DNA from: an uncultured Lentisphaeria bacterium
GTDB taxonomy: Bacteria; Verrucomicrobiota; Lentisphaeria; Victivallales; Victivallaceae
NCBI GenBank assembly: GCA_903863035.1
Contig: CAIPAT010000264.1
Location: 1 to 45,280 of the forward strand
Direction: 5' to 3'
DNA: 45,280 bases
In this document: one piece after another, positions 25,034 through 34,689 of the stretch
Position numbering within the stretch: position 1 is the stretch's first letter
Layout: each line of letters opens with the position of its first letter
Notes under the pieces: generated by a model
Seen by the model: the letters and a program-made list of their open reading frames with translations, nothing else
What the model was told of the DNA's origin: nothing
Databases searched by the model: none
Position numbers and translations under genes: made by a program

Positions 25034-26893
25034 ATGTCCATTCAGAAGATTTACTGGTCAAAACAGGATACTCCGGTTGAACTGCATTCCATGCTGTCCG
25101 CACTGGCGGATGAATATCCGGTGGTCTGCGGCAAAAGCAAAGACGGAATTCAGGTAAAATTCATCAAATCTAAAAAGTCAGGCTGTTCCGCAGTTTCCAC
25201 CAAAGGCAATAGCGCCACGGTTGAATATGGCGGCGTCAGCATGGCGGCAAGAGCTGTCGGAACGCTGCTGTCCGGGCTGGAATCGCAGGAGAGCACCGTA
25301 TTCAAGTCGCTGGGTATTATGCTGGACTGTTCCAGAAATGCGGTAATGACAGTGCAGCATTTCAAAAAATGGCTGCGTCAACTGGCGCTGATGGGCTATA
25401 ACCAGGCGATGCTGTATACGGAAGACACCTACAAGCTGCCGGATGAACCTTATTTCGGTTATATGCGCGGGGCTTACACTGAAGATGAACTCAAAGCGAT
25501 AGATACTCATGCCGCATCGCTGGGCATTGAAATGATCGCCTGCATCCAGACACTCGGCCATCTGGAGCAGATTCTCCGCTGGGCGCCTTACGGCGGAACG
25601 GTCAGAGATACCGCCGGGGTAATGCTGGTGGACAAGGCTGACACATATAACCTGATTGAGAAAATGGTCGCGATGTGGGGCCGTGTTTTCGGCAGCAGGC
25701 GCATCCATGTCGGGATGGACGAAACTCATGACCTGGGCCGTGGCAGATTCATGGATCTGTTCGGCTACGAGCGCGGATTTGAAATCTTCAACCGGCATCT
25801 GGACAAGGTTGCAAAAATTTGCAAAAAATACAAACTGAAGCCGATGATCTGGTCGGACATGTATTTCCGAATGGGCAATAAAAATATGGATTATTACGCT
25901 AAAGATACCGTAATCCCTGAAAGCGTCAAAGCTAAAATTCCGAAATCTGTGGAGCTTGTCTACTGGGACTATTACCATAAGGATAAAGATTTCTATGTTG
26001 ACTGGATCAGACGGCACCGCGATCTGGGCTATGAGCCGCTGATGGGCTCCGGCGTGTGGACATGGTCACGTTTATGGTATGACCACCAGTTGTCGATGGA
26101 CACCGTCAAACCCTGTATTGAAGCGTGTCTGGAGGAGAAAGTCAATGAGCTGTTCTTTACGCTGTGGGGCGATGACGGCGCATATTGTGAATATGATTCC
26201 GTGCTTGCCGGGCTGTGCAAAGCGGCGGAACTGGCTTACGGCTGCGACTGTGATGATGTGGTCAGTAAAAAATTCGCGGCGATCTGTTCCGGGAATTATA
26301 AAAATTATGTCACGCTGGGAGCAATTCAATATCCCTGCGGAGCGGAAAATATTCCCGGACATACATTGTTGTGGGACGATCCGCTGCTCGGCATCAACTG
26401 GAACAATAATACAACCGTCAACCCGCGTTGGGCCGACCTCGCAGTAAAGAATTACCGCAAAATGATCGCCGCACTGGAAAATCCCGGTAAAGATAATAAA
26501 AACGCCGACGTCAATCACGGCAAACTGCTGGCTGAAGTATTGATTATGAAGCTGGAGTTCCGCCATGCCCTGCTCAAGGCGTATTCGAAGAAAAACAAAA
26601 AAGACCTGAAAGAGATCAGTCAGGTCATGATGCCGGCGATGGTCAAAGCTTTGAAAAAAGCGCTTAAATCATTCCGTACGCAATGGATGCGCCGCAACAA
26701 ACCGTTCGGCTTTGAAGTTATTCAGCTGCGTTTGAATTCGCAGATCGGGCGCTATGAGGAAATCGCGGTCAGAATCAACGAACTGCTGGACGGCACAATC
26801 AGCGGCATTGCCGAATTGGATGAAGCAGTACCCAATGTTCACGGTGGAGGTCACTGGAGCCGTTTCTTCGCCTCAGGTTCGACGATTGTATAA
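25034..26893 (+). CDS. GH20 family beta-N-acetylhexosaminidase, probably cytoplasmic
   Basis: A 619-residue glycosidase that removes terminal beta-linked GlcNAc or GalNAc by substrate-assisted catalysis. The GH20 barrel starts near residue 92 ('LGIMLDCSRNAVMTVQHFK'). The catalytic pair is Asp229-Glu230 in 'HVGMDETHD'. 'GVWTWSRLWYDH' and 'FFTLWGDDGAYCEYDS' shape the rest of the active site. The C-terminal 200 residues are mostly helical, with a lysine-rich part. No signal peptide is seen, so it should act on imported oligosaccharides. ATG 25034 has AGGAG upstream. It is not in an operon, but its product would fit breakdown of amino-sugar glycans together with the sulfatases encoded further right. 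Confidence 0.9.
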   Translation: MSIQKIYWSKQDTPVELHSMLSALADEYPVVCGKSKDGIQVKFIKSKKSGCSAVSTKGNSATVEYGGVSMAARAVGTLLSGLESQESTVFKSLGIMLDCSRNAVMTVQHFKKWLRQLALMGYNQAMLYTEDTYKLPDEPYFGYMRGAYTEDELKAIDTHAASLGIEMIACIQTLGHLEQILRWAPYGGTVRDTAGVMLVDKADTYNLIEKMVAMWGRVFGSRRIHVGMDETHDLGRGRFMDLFGYERGFEIFNRHLDKVAKICKKYKLKPMIWSDMYFRMGNKNMDYYAKDTVIPESVKAKIPKSVELVYWDYYHKDKDFYVDWIRRHRDLGYEPLMGSGVWTWSRLWYDHQLSMDTVKPCIEACLEEKVNELFFTLWGDDGAYCEYDSVLAGLCKAAELAYGCDCDDVVSKKFAAICSGNYKNYVTLGAIQYPCGAENIPGHTLLWDDPLLGINWNNNTTVNPRWADLAVKNYRKMIAALENPGKDNKNADVNHGKLLAEVLIMKLEFRHALLKAYSKKNKKDLKEISQVMMPAMVKALKKALKSFRTQWMRRNKPFGFEVIQLRLNSQIGRYEEIAVRINELLDGTISGIAELDEAVPNVHGGGHWSRFFASGSTIV

Positions 26894-27196
26894 TCTAAGG
26901 AGTCAGAATAAAAACAGAAGACGGAAGACAAGGGCGGCAGAAGTCAGCGCTTGACTGCGGTATTTGCAGTTTCAGGAATAAGGAATGCTCAGGAATTTGA
27001 AAGGGCTTTCAAAGGAAATAAAAAGAGTAAGCCTCAAAGGTGCGGATGACTTTTAAATCTGCGGTTTTATCAAAATGAAACTGCCATAAAAGTTAAGAAA
27101 GATTCCTCTGTGCCTCTGTGGTTAACTTCAAAGAAGTCAGGATGGGAAAGAGACAGATTCAGGAGACAGCTAATCCGGGATTCATAGCTCAAAATA
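26894..27196. other. Gene-free stretch with repeat-like intergenic sequence
   Basis: No coding frame of note. The stretch includes 'CCTCTGTGCCTCTGTGGTTA' (27102-27121), which looks like a short intergenic repeat seen, as I recall, in many PVC and deltaproteobacterial genomes, and an 'AGAAGTCAGC' string shared with the hairpin at 19302. It lies between the convergent GH20 and carA genes. Confidence 0.35.
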
Positions 27197-27222
27197 AAAA
27201 CCCCGGTTTGCACCGGGGTTTT
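27197..27222. terminator. Bidirectional terminator between GH20 and carA
   Basis: A perfect 11-bp stem, AAAACCCCGGT (27197-27207) and ACCGGGGTTTT (27212-27222), with a TTGC loop. T-rich sequence follows on the plus strand and the A run serves the minus strand. It is placed between the ends of two convergent genes. Confidence 0.9.
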
Positions 27223-27320
27223 ATTTTATATTCTCAAACTTTTCATGAATCCAAAATCCGGAATTCAGACTAAAATCCGGATTTATTCTGACTCCTTTTG
27301 TAACGTTGATTTACAGAAAA

Positions 27321-28475
27321 TCAGCGCTTCATCAGTTCACGGAAAGTGTTGAACAGATAGTGCGGATCATGCGGACCGGGAGACGCTTCCGGATGGTATT
27401 GCACGGCAAACATCGGTTCAGTACGGTGTTTGAACCCTTCGACAGTGTTGTCATTCAGATTCATATGAGTTATTTCCAGACAGTCAGGAATAGAATCTTG
27501 TACGATACCGAAGTTATGGTTCTGAGATGTGATCTCAACTTTGCCAGTCGCCAGATTTTTGACCGGATGATTGCAGCCGTGATGTCCGAATTTCAGTCTG
27601 AAACGGTCTCCGCCGCAGGCAATCCCCAATATCTGGTGGCCCAGGCAGATGCCCATAACCGGCACTTTGCCGATAAGTTTCTGTGCGGCTTCAATCGCAT
27701 AAGTCACGGCGGCGGGGTCGGCAGGGCCGTTGGACAGGAATACTCCGTCCGGCTTCATTTTTAGCACTTCTTCAGCGGTTGTTTTAGCGGGAACCACGGT
27801 CACGTCCATGCCTTGAAGTCTCAAGTTGCGCAGGATGTTCCATTTGATGCCGAAGTCATACGCGACAACTTTGAATTCAACCGGCGGAAGCTCTTTAGCA
27901 ATCCCCCAGCTTATGGTCAGCGAACCATCCGGATCCCATTGATAAGGTTTATCGCAGCAGACTTTGGAGGCATAATCCTGATTGTCCAGACCGCACCAGG
28001 CGCGCGCTTTTGCAACGCCCTGTTCCGGTGTCATATCCGTCTTTGAACAGTGCAGATAACCCTTCAAGGTACCGGTAGTCCGGATTTTGGCGGTCAGCGC
28101 CCTGGTATCTATTCCGGCAATTGCCGGAATATTGTGTTCTTTCAAAAAATCGGTAAGCGACTTTTCAGCACGCCAGCTGCTCGGCTCGTTCATGTTATGC
28201 ACGATAAAGCCATTGAGGAAAAGCTTGCGTGATTCCATATCTGCGGCATTTACTCCATAGTTGCCGATTTCGGTATAAGTCATGGTGACAAACTGTCCGG
28301 CATAGGAGGGGTCACTGATGATTTCCTGATATCCGGTCATGCCGGTGTTGAAAACAACTTCGCCTTCATTGTCAACTTCGGCACCGACTGGGTAACCGCG
28401 CATTACGGTACCGTCTTCAAGCGCCAGAAATGCCTTCTTCTCTCTTTTTGTCTTCCAATCGTAGTTATGTTCCAT
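27321..28475 (-). CDS. carA: Carbamoyl-phosphate synthase small subunit
   Basis: A 384-residue glutaminase subunit that supplies ammonia to the large subunit (CarB) for carbamoyl phosphate, a precursor of pyrimidines and arginine. The N-terminal small-subunit domain has 'TGMTGYQEIISDPSYAGQ' and 'GIDTRALTAKIR'. The class I amidotransferase domain has the nucleophile Cys276 in 'GICLGHQILG' and the His-Glu pair in 'QYHPEASPGPHD'. The start is ATG 28475. It lies 25 nt after purF on the same strand, so it is probably co-transcribed, linking purine and pyrimidine synthesis. carB is not in the window. A terminator follows. Confidence 0.97.
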   Translation of the reverse strand: MEHNYDWKTKREKKAFLALEDGTVMRGYPVGAEVDNEGEVVFNTGMTGYQEIISDPSYAGQFVTMTYTEIGNYGVNAADMESRKLFLNGFIVHNMNEPSSWRAEKSLTDFLKEHNIPAIAGIDTRALTAKIRTTGTLKGYLHCSKTDMTPEQGVAKARAWCGLDNQDYASKVCCDKPYQWDPDGSLTISWGIAKELPPVEFKVVAYDFGIKWNILRNLRLQGMDVTVVPAKTTAEEVLKMKPDGVFLSNGPADPAAVTYAIEAAQKLIGKVPVMGICLGHQILGIACGGDRFRLKFGHHGCNHPVKNLATGKVEITSQNHNFGIVQDSIPDCLEITHMNLNDNTVEGFKHRTEPMFAVQYHPEASPGPHDPHYLFNTFRELMKR

Positions 28476-28500
28476 AAAATAAAAACCTCACTGGTTATGA

Positions 28501-30399
28501 TTAATATGCTCTTGCGTTATTGCCCTGGACGAAGTTCACCAGAGCCTGATTCACCACTCTGTTTCCGCCTGGAGTTGGATAATCTCCGGTGAAATACCAG
28601 TCGCCGAGGTGATGCGGACATGACCGGTGCAGATCTTCAATAGACTGATAAATGAACTTGACTTCAGCTTTTACAGTATTTGGCGTTAACAGCTCACCGA
28701 TTTTTTCCGAAATCTGTTCTGCGGTAAAAGGCTTGTATATTTTCTGAACACAGTTTGTCATCTCATCAGCCGGGAGTTTTAACTGCGCTTTGGCTTCGTG
28801 GTAAACTTCATCCAGCAGTGATTCCATCTTGTTGTCGTTCAGTAGCGCCACTGCAGCTTCAAAGGCCACAAAATTACCTAATTTGCACATGTCAATGCCA
28901 TAACAGTCCGGATAGCGAATCTGAGGCGCGGATGAAACCACAATAATTTTCTTCGGTCCGGTCCGGTCAAGAATCTTCAGGATGCTTTCCCGCATGGTAG
29001 TGCCGCGGACGATAGAATCGTCAATGACCACCAGCGAGTCGATACCAGGCCGGATTACACCATAAGTAATATCGTAAACATGCGCCGCAAGTTCATTCCG
29101 TTGAGAGTCATCAGTGATGAAAGTACGCAGCTTTGCATCTTTCACTGCTACTTTTTCAATCCGCGGCCTGAAACTCAAAACCTTATCCAGTTCATCTTCC
29201 GTCCAACTGGAATTTTCCATCAGCCGGCGTATCTGGATTTTCTTACAAAACTCCTTAAGTTCATCGACCATGCCATAGAAACAGGTCTCCGCAGTATTCG
29301 GAATGAACGAAAATACGGTATTTTCAATATCTTCATTGATTGCATTCAACACTGGCGGAACCAGACATCTGCCCAGCATCTTGCGTTCCTGATAAATGTC
29401 CTTGTCGGAACCGCGCGAAAAATAAATACGCTCAAAAGAACAGGCCTTTTTAACCCTTGGCTCAATATAACGCTCCAGACTGACCTGTCCGTCTTTTTTA
29501 ACAATGAAAGCATGGGCGGGAGGAAGTTCTTTGACTGCCTCATAAGGAACATTGAACGCTGTCTGAATCGGCGGACGCTCAGAGGTAACTACCGCAACTT
29601 CATCATCATGGTAGTAGTAGGCAGGTCGAATACCGGACGGATCACGCAGCACGAACGCATCGCCATGTCCGATGATGCCGCTGATTACATAACCGCCATC
29701 CCATTTCTGGCAGGCGTGTTTCAGGATATTCAGGATATCGAGGTTTTTGGAAATCAACTGGGATATTTCATGACGCGGATAACCGTCATTTTTGTATTTC
29801 TTGACCAGTACATCATTTTCTTCATCAAGAAAGAACCCGACGGTCTCCAGGATAGTGATCGAATCGGAATATTCTTTCGGATGCTGACCAATGCCGATGA
29901 GCACATTGAACAGCGTTTCAACATTAGTAAGATTGAAATTGCCGGCAATAATCAAAGCACGGGTGAGCCAGTTGCTCTCCCGCACAAACGGATGACAGGA
30001 TTCGATATTGTTTCTGCCGAATGTACCATAGCGGAGGTGGCCCATATACAATTCACCGCAAAACCTGGCATTTTTCTTCAGCCATTCAGGATCGCCGATC
30101 CTGCCCGGATTCTTGTCCAGCAGATCTTTCATTTCCATGTTTATTTTGGAAAAAATGTCTTTAATCGCGGCGCCATGGTTGGACCTTTCACAGCCGACAG
30201 AACGTTGTCCTGGTTCCGGATCCAGTTTCAGAACTGCGACTCCGGCGCCATCCTGCCCTCGATTATGCTGTTTCTCCATCAATAAACATAATTTATTTAG
30301 CCCGTAGAACGCGGAACCGTATTTTTCACGGTAAAAACTCAACGGCTTCAGCAGTCTGATTAATGCTATGCCGCATTCATGTTTGATTTCTTCACTCAT
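28501..30399 (-). CDS. purF: Amidophosphoribosyltransferase, long (Bacteroidetes-like) form
   Basis: The first committed step of purine synthesis, PRPP plus glutamine to phosphoribosylamine. The N-terminal Ntn amidotransferase domain opens with 'KHECGIALIRLL'; Cys9 would become the N-terminal nucleophile after propeptide removal. 'KQHNRGQDGAGVA' and 'YMGHLRYGTFG' follow. The phosphoribosyltransferase site is 'SLVVIDDSIVRGTTMRES'. At about 632 residues it is longer than the 460-500 of common PurF, with an inserted segment before the PRPP site, as in the long form I know from Bacteroidetes. The frame extends upstream to a TTG at 30429, but ATG 30399 gives the family N-terminus; no strong ribosome-binding site is visible for either. 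It is followed by carA. Confidence 0.92.
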   Translation of the reverse strand: MSEEIKHECGIALIRLLKPLSFYREKYGSAFYGLNKLCLLMEKQHNRGQDGAGVAVLKLDPEPGQRSVGCERSNHGAAIKDIFSKINMEMKDLLDKNPGRIGDPEWLKKNARFCGELYMGHLRYGTFGRNNIESCHPFVRESNWLTRALIIAGNFNLTNVETLFNVLIGIGQHPKEYSDSITILETVGFFLDEENDVLVKKYKNDGYPRHEISQLISKNLDILNILKHACQKWDGGYVISGIIGHGDAFVLRDPSGIRPAYYYHDDEVAVVTSERPPIQTAFNVPYEAVKELPPAHAFIVKKDGQVSLERYIEPRVKKACSFERIYFSRGSDKDIYQERKMLGRCLVPPVLNAINEDIENTVFSFIPNTAETCFYGMVDELKEFCKKIQIRRLMENSSWTEDELDKVLSFRPRIEKVAVKDAKLRTFITDDSQRNELAAHVYDITYGVIRPGIDSLVVIDDSIVRGTTMRESILKILDRTGPKKIIVVSSAPQIRYPDCYGIDMCKLGNFVAFEAAVALLNDNKMESLLDEVYHEAKAQLKLPADEMTNCVQKIYKPFTAEQISEKIGELLTPNTVKAEVKFIYQSIEDLHRSCPHHLGDWYFTGDYPTPGGNRVVNQALVNFVQGNNARAY

Positions 30400-30562
30400 T
30401 ATATAGACTTTTAGGTGATGATGATTCAATTCAGAATTAAGCCTTTAATACTATAGCCTGAATAGCTATTTTTCAACTAAAAATAGTATCTATTTTGCGA
30501 TTTTCTTTTTGAAACAAGCATGGTTGTCATGTAGATTTACTGATGTAAACAATGGATACTTT

Positions 30563-31792
30563 ATGAAGCCGTTTTCGCTATTGATAAAACCAGCATCATT
30601 TGATTGTAATTTGCGCTGCCGGTATTGTTTCTATCTGGAAAAAGAGAAGATATTCGGTACGGAACGTCATCGAATGTCTGATGCTGTTCTAGAGCAGATG
30701 ATTTCGTCTTTCATGCATCTGGACATGCCCTGCTATGCTTTCGGCTGGCAGGGCGGGGAGCCGACGATGATGGGGCTGGATTTCTTTCGCAGAGCAGTTG
30801 ATCTGATGAAACAATACGGTCAATCCGGCAAACAGGTCTCAAATGGACTCCAGACCAATGGCGTCATGCTGGATGATGAATGGTGCCAATTCCTGCATCA
30901 ATACAATTTTCTGGTCGGGATCAGTATTGATGGTCCGCCGGAAATTCATGATTTTAACCGCATAACTATCGGCGGGGCAGGGAGCCATGAAATGGTCATG
31001 CGCGGAATCGCCTCACTGAACCGCAATCATGTCGAATACAATGTGTTGACACTGGTGAATTCGCTCAGTGCGTCCCGACCGCTGGATATTTACCGTTATT
31101 TGCGTGATGACCTGAAAATCATGTTTCACCAGTATATCGAATGTGTCGAATTCGACCAGGACGGGAAGTTAATGCCGTATTCGGTGAGTCCGGAGGCCTG
31201 GGGCGAGTTTCTGTGCAAAATCTTTGATGAGTGGTATGCGCATGACGTCAGACAGGTTTCGGTTCGCCTGTTTGACTCGATTCTGGCGAAAATGGTGGAC
31301 GGGGTTGCCAATGTTTGCAGCATCGGGAATAATTGCTGCCAGTATTTTGTGGTGGAACATGACGGCAGTATTTATCCTTGCGATTTCTTCGTGCAGCCGG
31401 AATGGCGGCTTGGAAATGTTGACGACGTTAACTGGGAAACTTTGCAGAATCTGCCGTTATACCGTGAATTCGGTAAACGTAAAAATATGGTCGCGAAGCA
31501 ATGTACCGTCTGCCGCTATTTCGCGTTATGCGCCGGCTGCTGCCAGAAGAACCGTCCAGGACGCGGTAATACGCCTGGAGAATTGAGCATATTATGTTCA
31601 GGCTGGAAAATGTTCTACGAACATACAGTTGACCGCTTCAAAGAACTGGCTAAATGCATTATCAAAGAACGCAATCCGCATCAATATATATTGCCTTCGT
31701 TCAATTTTGACAATGCCGGGCCGGTAAGTAAAAATGCGCCATGCCCCTGCGGCAGCAGCATCAAATACAAAAAATGCTGCGGGAAAATTTGA
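30563..31792 (+). CDS. Anaerobic sulfatase-maturating enzyme (radical SAM, SPASM) with SEC-C tail
   Basis: A radical SAM enzyme that oxidises the active-site Cys of sulfatases to formylglycine without oxygen. The first iron-sulfur cluster uses C15, C19 and C22 ('FDCNLRCRYCF'). 'FGWQGGEPTMMG' and 'VGISIDGPPEIHD' are typical of the family. The SPASM region has the other Cys set ('CDFFVQPEWRLGN', 'CTVCRYFALCAGCC'). The end carries a SEC-C zinc motif ('PCPCGSSIKYKKCCG'). The open frame starts at a TTG at 30509, but ATG 30563 gives the standard N-terminus (409 residues). It is divergent from purF and converges on the sulfatase block, where every sulfatase is of the Cys type it acts on. Confidence 0.92.
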   Translation: MKPFSLLIKPASFDCNLRCRYCFYLEKEKIFGTERHRMSDAVLEQMISSFMHLDMPCYAFGWQGGEPTMMGLDFFRRAVDLMKQYGQSGKQVSNGLQTNGVMLDDEWCQFLHQYNFLVGISIDGPPEIHDFNRITIGGAGSHEMVMRGIASLNRNHVEYNVLTLVNSLSASRPLDIYRYLRDDLKIMFHQYIECVEFDQDGKLMPYSVSPEAWGEFLCKIFDEWYAHDVRQVSVRLFDSILAKMVDGVANVCSIGNNCCQYFVVEHDGSIYPCDFFVQPEWRLGNVDDVNWETLQNLPLYREFGKRKNMVAKQCTVCRYFALCAGCCQKNRPGRGNTPGELSILCSGWKMFYEHTVDRFKELAKCIIKERNPHQYILPSFNFDNAGPVSKNAPCPCGSSIKYKKCCGKI

Positions 31793-31948
31793 TTACTATT
31801 GCGAAATTCATATCTCCTGTCAGTCGGATCGAAAAAATCCAATTCACAATCCTGCCAGTCTATGCTTAAACTTTCAGCCGTGCAGAGTATAAAACCGCAG
31901 CCGGCACCGAAGAGACCGGTAGCGCATGCAGCAATTCTCGTGCTTGTT

Positions 31949-33268
31949 TTAACGTGTTCCTGGTGGAAGTATTTCTTCCTGGGCAGGATCAAGTCCGGCG
32001 CGGGGGTTCAGCAGTGCGGCCGGGGGAAGGGGGATGCCGGATGCGGGAAGGAAATCGTTGGTTTCTTGCATCCGTTTTTCAAGACGTACGCGCATTTCAC
32101 CGAGAACCGGTTGGAATGATGGACTAGCTGCCAGGTTGTTTCGTTCGTTGGGGTCAAAAATCAGATCGTACAAAGCCTCTTCCACCGGCGCAATGTTTTT
32201 CCAGCCATTTTCAAGCCAGCAGCTTTTTGACGGGCCGGCATCGCAGTTAGGAAGAACCGGAGAGTCGCGATGATCGTAGCGGCGGATGTATTTGAACCGT
32301 TCGGTCCGGAGGCCGCGCATCGGTTCAAACGCTGCGTGATAATTGATTTCGAGCAGGAGATCGTTTCGGACGCGGTCGCTCTCGCCGCGGATCAGTGGCA
32401 TAAAGGAGATTCCCTGCAGCCTTGCCGGAGCGGCAATGGACAGATAGTCGCAGAGCGTCGGGAACAGGTCGATCTGCCCGACCATTGCGTCGATGACTTT
32501 GCCGCCGGAGAATCCGTTCGGCCCGCGCATGATAAGCATGACGCCGATGCCGGAGTCCTCAAGGCTGCATTTCATCCGGGGGAAGGCGATGCCGTGGTCG
32601 GTGGTACAGATTACCAGAGTGTTGTCCGCAAGACCGGCATCTTTCAGCGCTTGCAGAACGCTGCCGATTTTAACGTCGAGGATTTCGGCGCTGCGTTTGA
32701 ATTTAGCCATATCGCTGCGGGTTTCCGGAGTATCCGGCAGCGGCGCTGGCGGCAGACAGTAACGCGAGTCCTGCCTGGCGGTAGCTTCCGGAAATTCGCG
32801 GTGGGTTTCAAAAAAACCGACGTCAAGGAAAAAAGGACGATCATGCTTTTCGCGCAGGAATTCTGCAGCTTTGATTTCCGCTTCGGCGGTTTCGCCTAGC
32901 AGGACGTCGTAGCCGATGGTTTTCCAGGCGTCCCTGCCGGTAGCGATATGCTGCATGCCGCTGAGGGCGCAGAAATAGCCGTGAGGACGCAACGTATGCA
33001 GTAGATGACTGCTGTAGTCGTTGAGTGCGAAACCGCGATGGGCGAGCCCGATCATGCCGTTACTGTGCGGATATTCGCCGGTGAGCAGACAGGCCCGGCT
33101 GGGCGAACAGGTTGGTGATGACGTGAAGGCTTGACGGAACAGGACGCCCTCTTCGGCCAGCCTTTGCAGATTAGGGGTCGGCACTGCATGGCCGTAAGGC
33201 TGAATGTAACGGCCGGTGTCGTGGGAGTGCAGATAAATGATGTTTGGTTTCGTGACAGGCAATGTCAT
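31949..33268 (-). CDS. Cys-type sulfatase A (N-sulfoglucosamine-sulfohydrolase-like), cytoplasmic
   Basis: A 439-residue S1-family sulfatase. The formylglycine site is C54-S-P-S-R58 in '[18 protein letters not shown]', followed by 'NGMIGL' as in heparan N-sulfatases. The N-terminal metal region reads 'HSHDTGRY'. The later metal-binding part is 'VICTTDHGIAFPRMK'. The frame is open from 33343, but ATG 33268 overlaps the upstream sulfatase B stop as ATGA and begins at the first strand of the fold, so it was chosen. No signal peptide is seen. A fragment of this gene is duplicated at 34713-34994. It converges on the maturase gene. The exact glycan substrate is not determined. Confidence 0.88.
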   Translation of the reverse strand: MTLPVTKPNIIYLHSHDTGRYIQPYGHAVPTPNLQRLAEEGVLFRQAFTSSPTCSPSRACLLTGEYPHSNGMIGLAHRGFALNDYSSHLLHTLRPHGYFCALSGMQHIATGRDAWKTIGYDVLLGETAEAEIKAAEFLREKHDRPFFLDVGFFETHREFPEATARQDSRYCLPPAPLPDTPETRSDMAKFKRSAEILDVKIGSVLQALKDAGLADNTLVICTTDHGIAFPRMKCSLEDSGIGVMLIMRGPNGFSGGKVIDAMVGQIDLFPTLCDYLSIAAPARLQGISFMPLIRGESDRVRNDLLLEINYHAAFEPMRGLRTERFKYIRRYDHRDSPVLPNCDAGPSKSCWLENGWKNIAPVEEALYDLIFDPNERNNLAASPSFQPVLGEMRVRLEKRMQETNDFLPASGIPLPPAALLNPRAGLDPAQEEILPPGTR

Positions 33269-34683
33269 GATAAAGTCCCTTGATTTGAGTTGTTCCATTG
33301 GGGATTGCAGGCCGGGATGATGGCATTGACCTCGTTGCGCCAAGCTTTCAGTTTCGCGTGTAAACGGTCTCGAAGCGCCGGTTCGGCGGTGGCGCGGTTG
33401 TCCGACTCCGAGATATCTTCGTTTAGATTATAGAGCTCCAGTCGGTTATCGTCGAAAAACTCGATCAGTTTCCATTCGCCCGACCTGACAGAGCAGCCCG
33501 GTGTGCCGCCCTGGTTGCCGTAATGCGGGTAATGCCAGTAAATTGCGTCCCGGCCCAGCCCGGTTCCGCCTTGCAGCAGCGGCATCATGCTGACACCGTC
33601 GCAATGCTGCTCCGGACGCAGAGGAAGTCCGGCAATTTCAAGCAGCGTCGGATAGATGTCCGGGCTGGTGACAGGGGTCGCACAATGGGAACCCGGCGCA
33701 GTAATAGCAGGTACCTTGATCAGCAGCGGCGCCCGTGTTCCTCCCTCGTACATCCAGCCTTTGCCGTCGAGCAGAGGAGCGTTGCAAGTTGGTGACCCTT
33801 CCGCGGTGGCGAGACCGCCGTTGTCGGATGTGAAAATAATCGCGGTGTTGTCGGACAGTCTGAGTTCGTCCAACGCGGTGAGAAGCCGTCCGAAGTTCCG
33901 GTCGAGGTTTTCGAGCATTGCTGCGTAAGCCGGATCGGATTGCAGCAGACGGCGGCGGACTCTTTGATATTTCTTATGTTCGGTGGAAAAAAATTCGCCG
34001 TCTTCGAAAGTTTTCTCCTGATCGAGACCGAGGTCGCGGGCCTTCATCTCATATTTTTTTACCAAGTCATCCGGTGCTTGAATCGGGGTATGGACTGCGT
34101 AATGCCAGAAATTCATGAAGAATGGCGTGGAGTCGTTGTTATTGAGCAGTCTTATGGCTTCATCGGTAAGCCTGTCGGTCAGATATTCGCCGGGCGCGCC
34201 TTCGGGAAGCGTCGGGATTCCCCATGGCGTGAAGTAGCCTTGGGGCGGATGTCCTAAATGACAGCCGCCCAGATTCACATCGAACCCATGTTTTTTAGGC
34301 CAGTACGGTTCCTGCCCGAGATGCCACTTGCCGAGGTGCCATGTCCGGTAGCCGCCTTTTTTTAACGCGGCGGCGATTGAAGTTTCGTCGAGTGCGAGGT
34401 ATTTGATATAGGGGGCGTCGATCAGCCTTCCCCGGCAAGGATGGATGCTGCCGCTGTGATCGAGCCAGTCCGTCACGCCGAGGCGGGCTGGATATTTTCC
34501 GGTCAAGATACTGGCCCGTGACGGTGAACAGACGGGGCAGGCGGCATAGGCATCGCTGAAAAACATTCCTTCGGCAGCTAGCCGGTCGATGTTCGGAGTT
34601 TCGTAGAACTTACTGCCGTAGCAGCTAAGATCCATCCATCCCATGTCATCCAGAAGGATGAGAATGATATTCATTTTTTTCAT
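33265..34683 (-). CDS. Cys-type sulfatase B (arylsulfatase-like), cytoplasmic
   Basis: A 472-residue S1-family sulfatase. Metal ligands D12-D13 lie in 'ILILLDDMGW', the formylglycine site is C52-S-P-S-R in 'CPVCSPSRASILTGKYP', 'YRTWHLGKWHLG' is the conserved GKWHLG box, and 'AIIFTSDNGGLA' holds the second metal pair. No signal peptide is present, because the first strand begins at residue 5. ATG 34683 has GGAG upstream at a slightly long spacing. Its stop overlaps the start of sulfatase A by four nt (ATGA), so the two are translated together. It lies downstream of the broken sulfatase copy. Confidence 0.93.
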   Translation of the reverse strand: MKKMNIILILLDDMGWMDLSCYGSKFYETPNIDRLAAEGMFFSDAYAACPVCSPSRASILTGKYPARLGVTDWLDHSGSIHPCRGRLIDAPYIKYLALDETSIAAALKKGGYRTWHLGKWHLGQEPYWPKKHGFDVNLGGCHLGHPPQGYFTPWGIPTLPEGAPGEYLTDRLTDEAIRLLNNNDSTPFFMNFWHYAVHTPIQAPDDLVKKYEMKARDLGLDQEKTFEDGEFFSTEHKKYQRVRRRLLQSDPAYAAMLENLDRNFGRLLTALDELRLSDNTAIIFTSDNGGLATAEGSPTCNAPLLDGKGWMYEGGTRAPLLIKVPAITAPGSHCATPVTSPDIYPTLLEIAGLPLRPEQHCDGVSMMPLLQGGTGLGRDAIYWHYPHYGNQGGTPGCSVRSGEWKLIEFFDDNRLELYNLNEDISESDNRATAEPALRDRLHAKLKAWRNEVNAIIPACNPQWNNSNQGTLS

Positions 34684-34689
34684 ATTGCG

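Noticed and set aside
29080-30285. 401-codon open frame on the plus strand opposite purF
   Set aside because: Long only because of codon bias in purF; no domain, and purF is certain.
31681-31992. 103-codon minus-strand frame between sulfatase A and the maturase
   Set aside because: It overlaps the end of the maturase gene, whose SEC-C tail is clear, and the end of sulfatase A; no ribosome-binding site or family.
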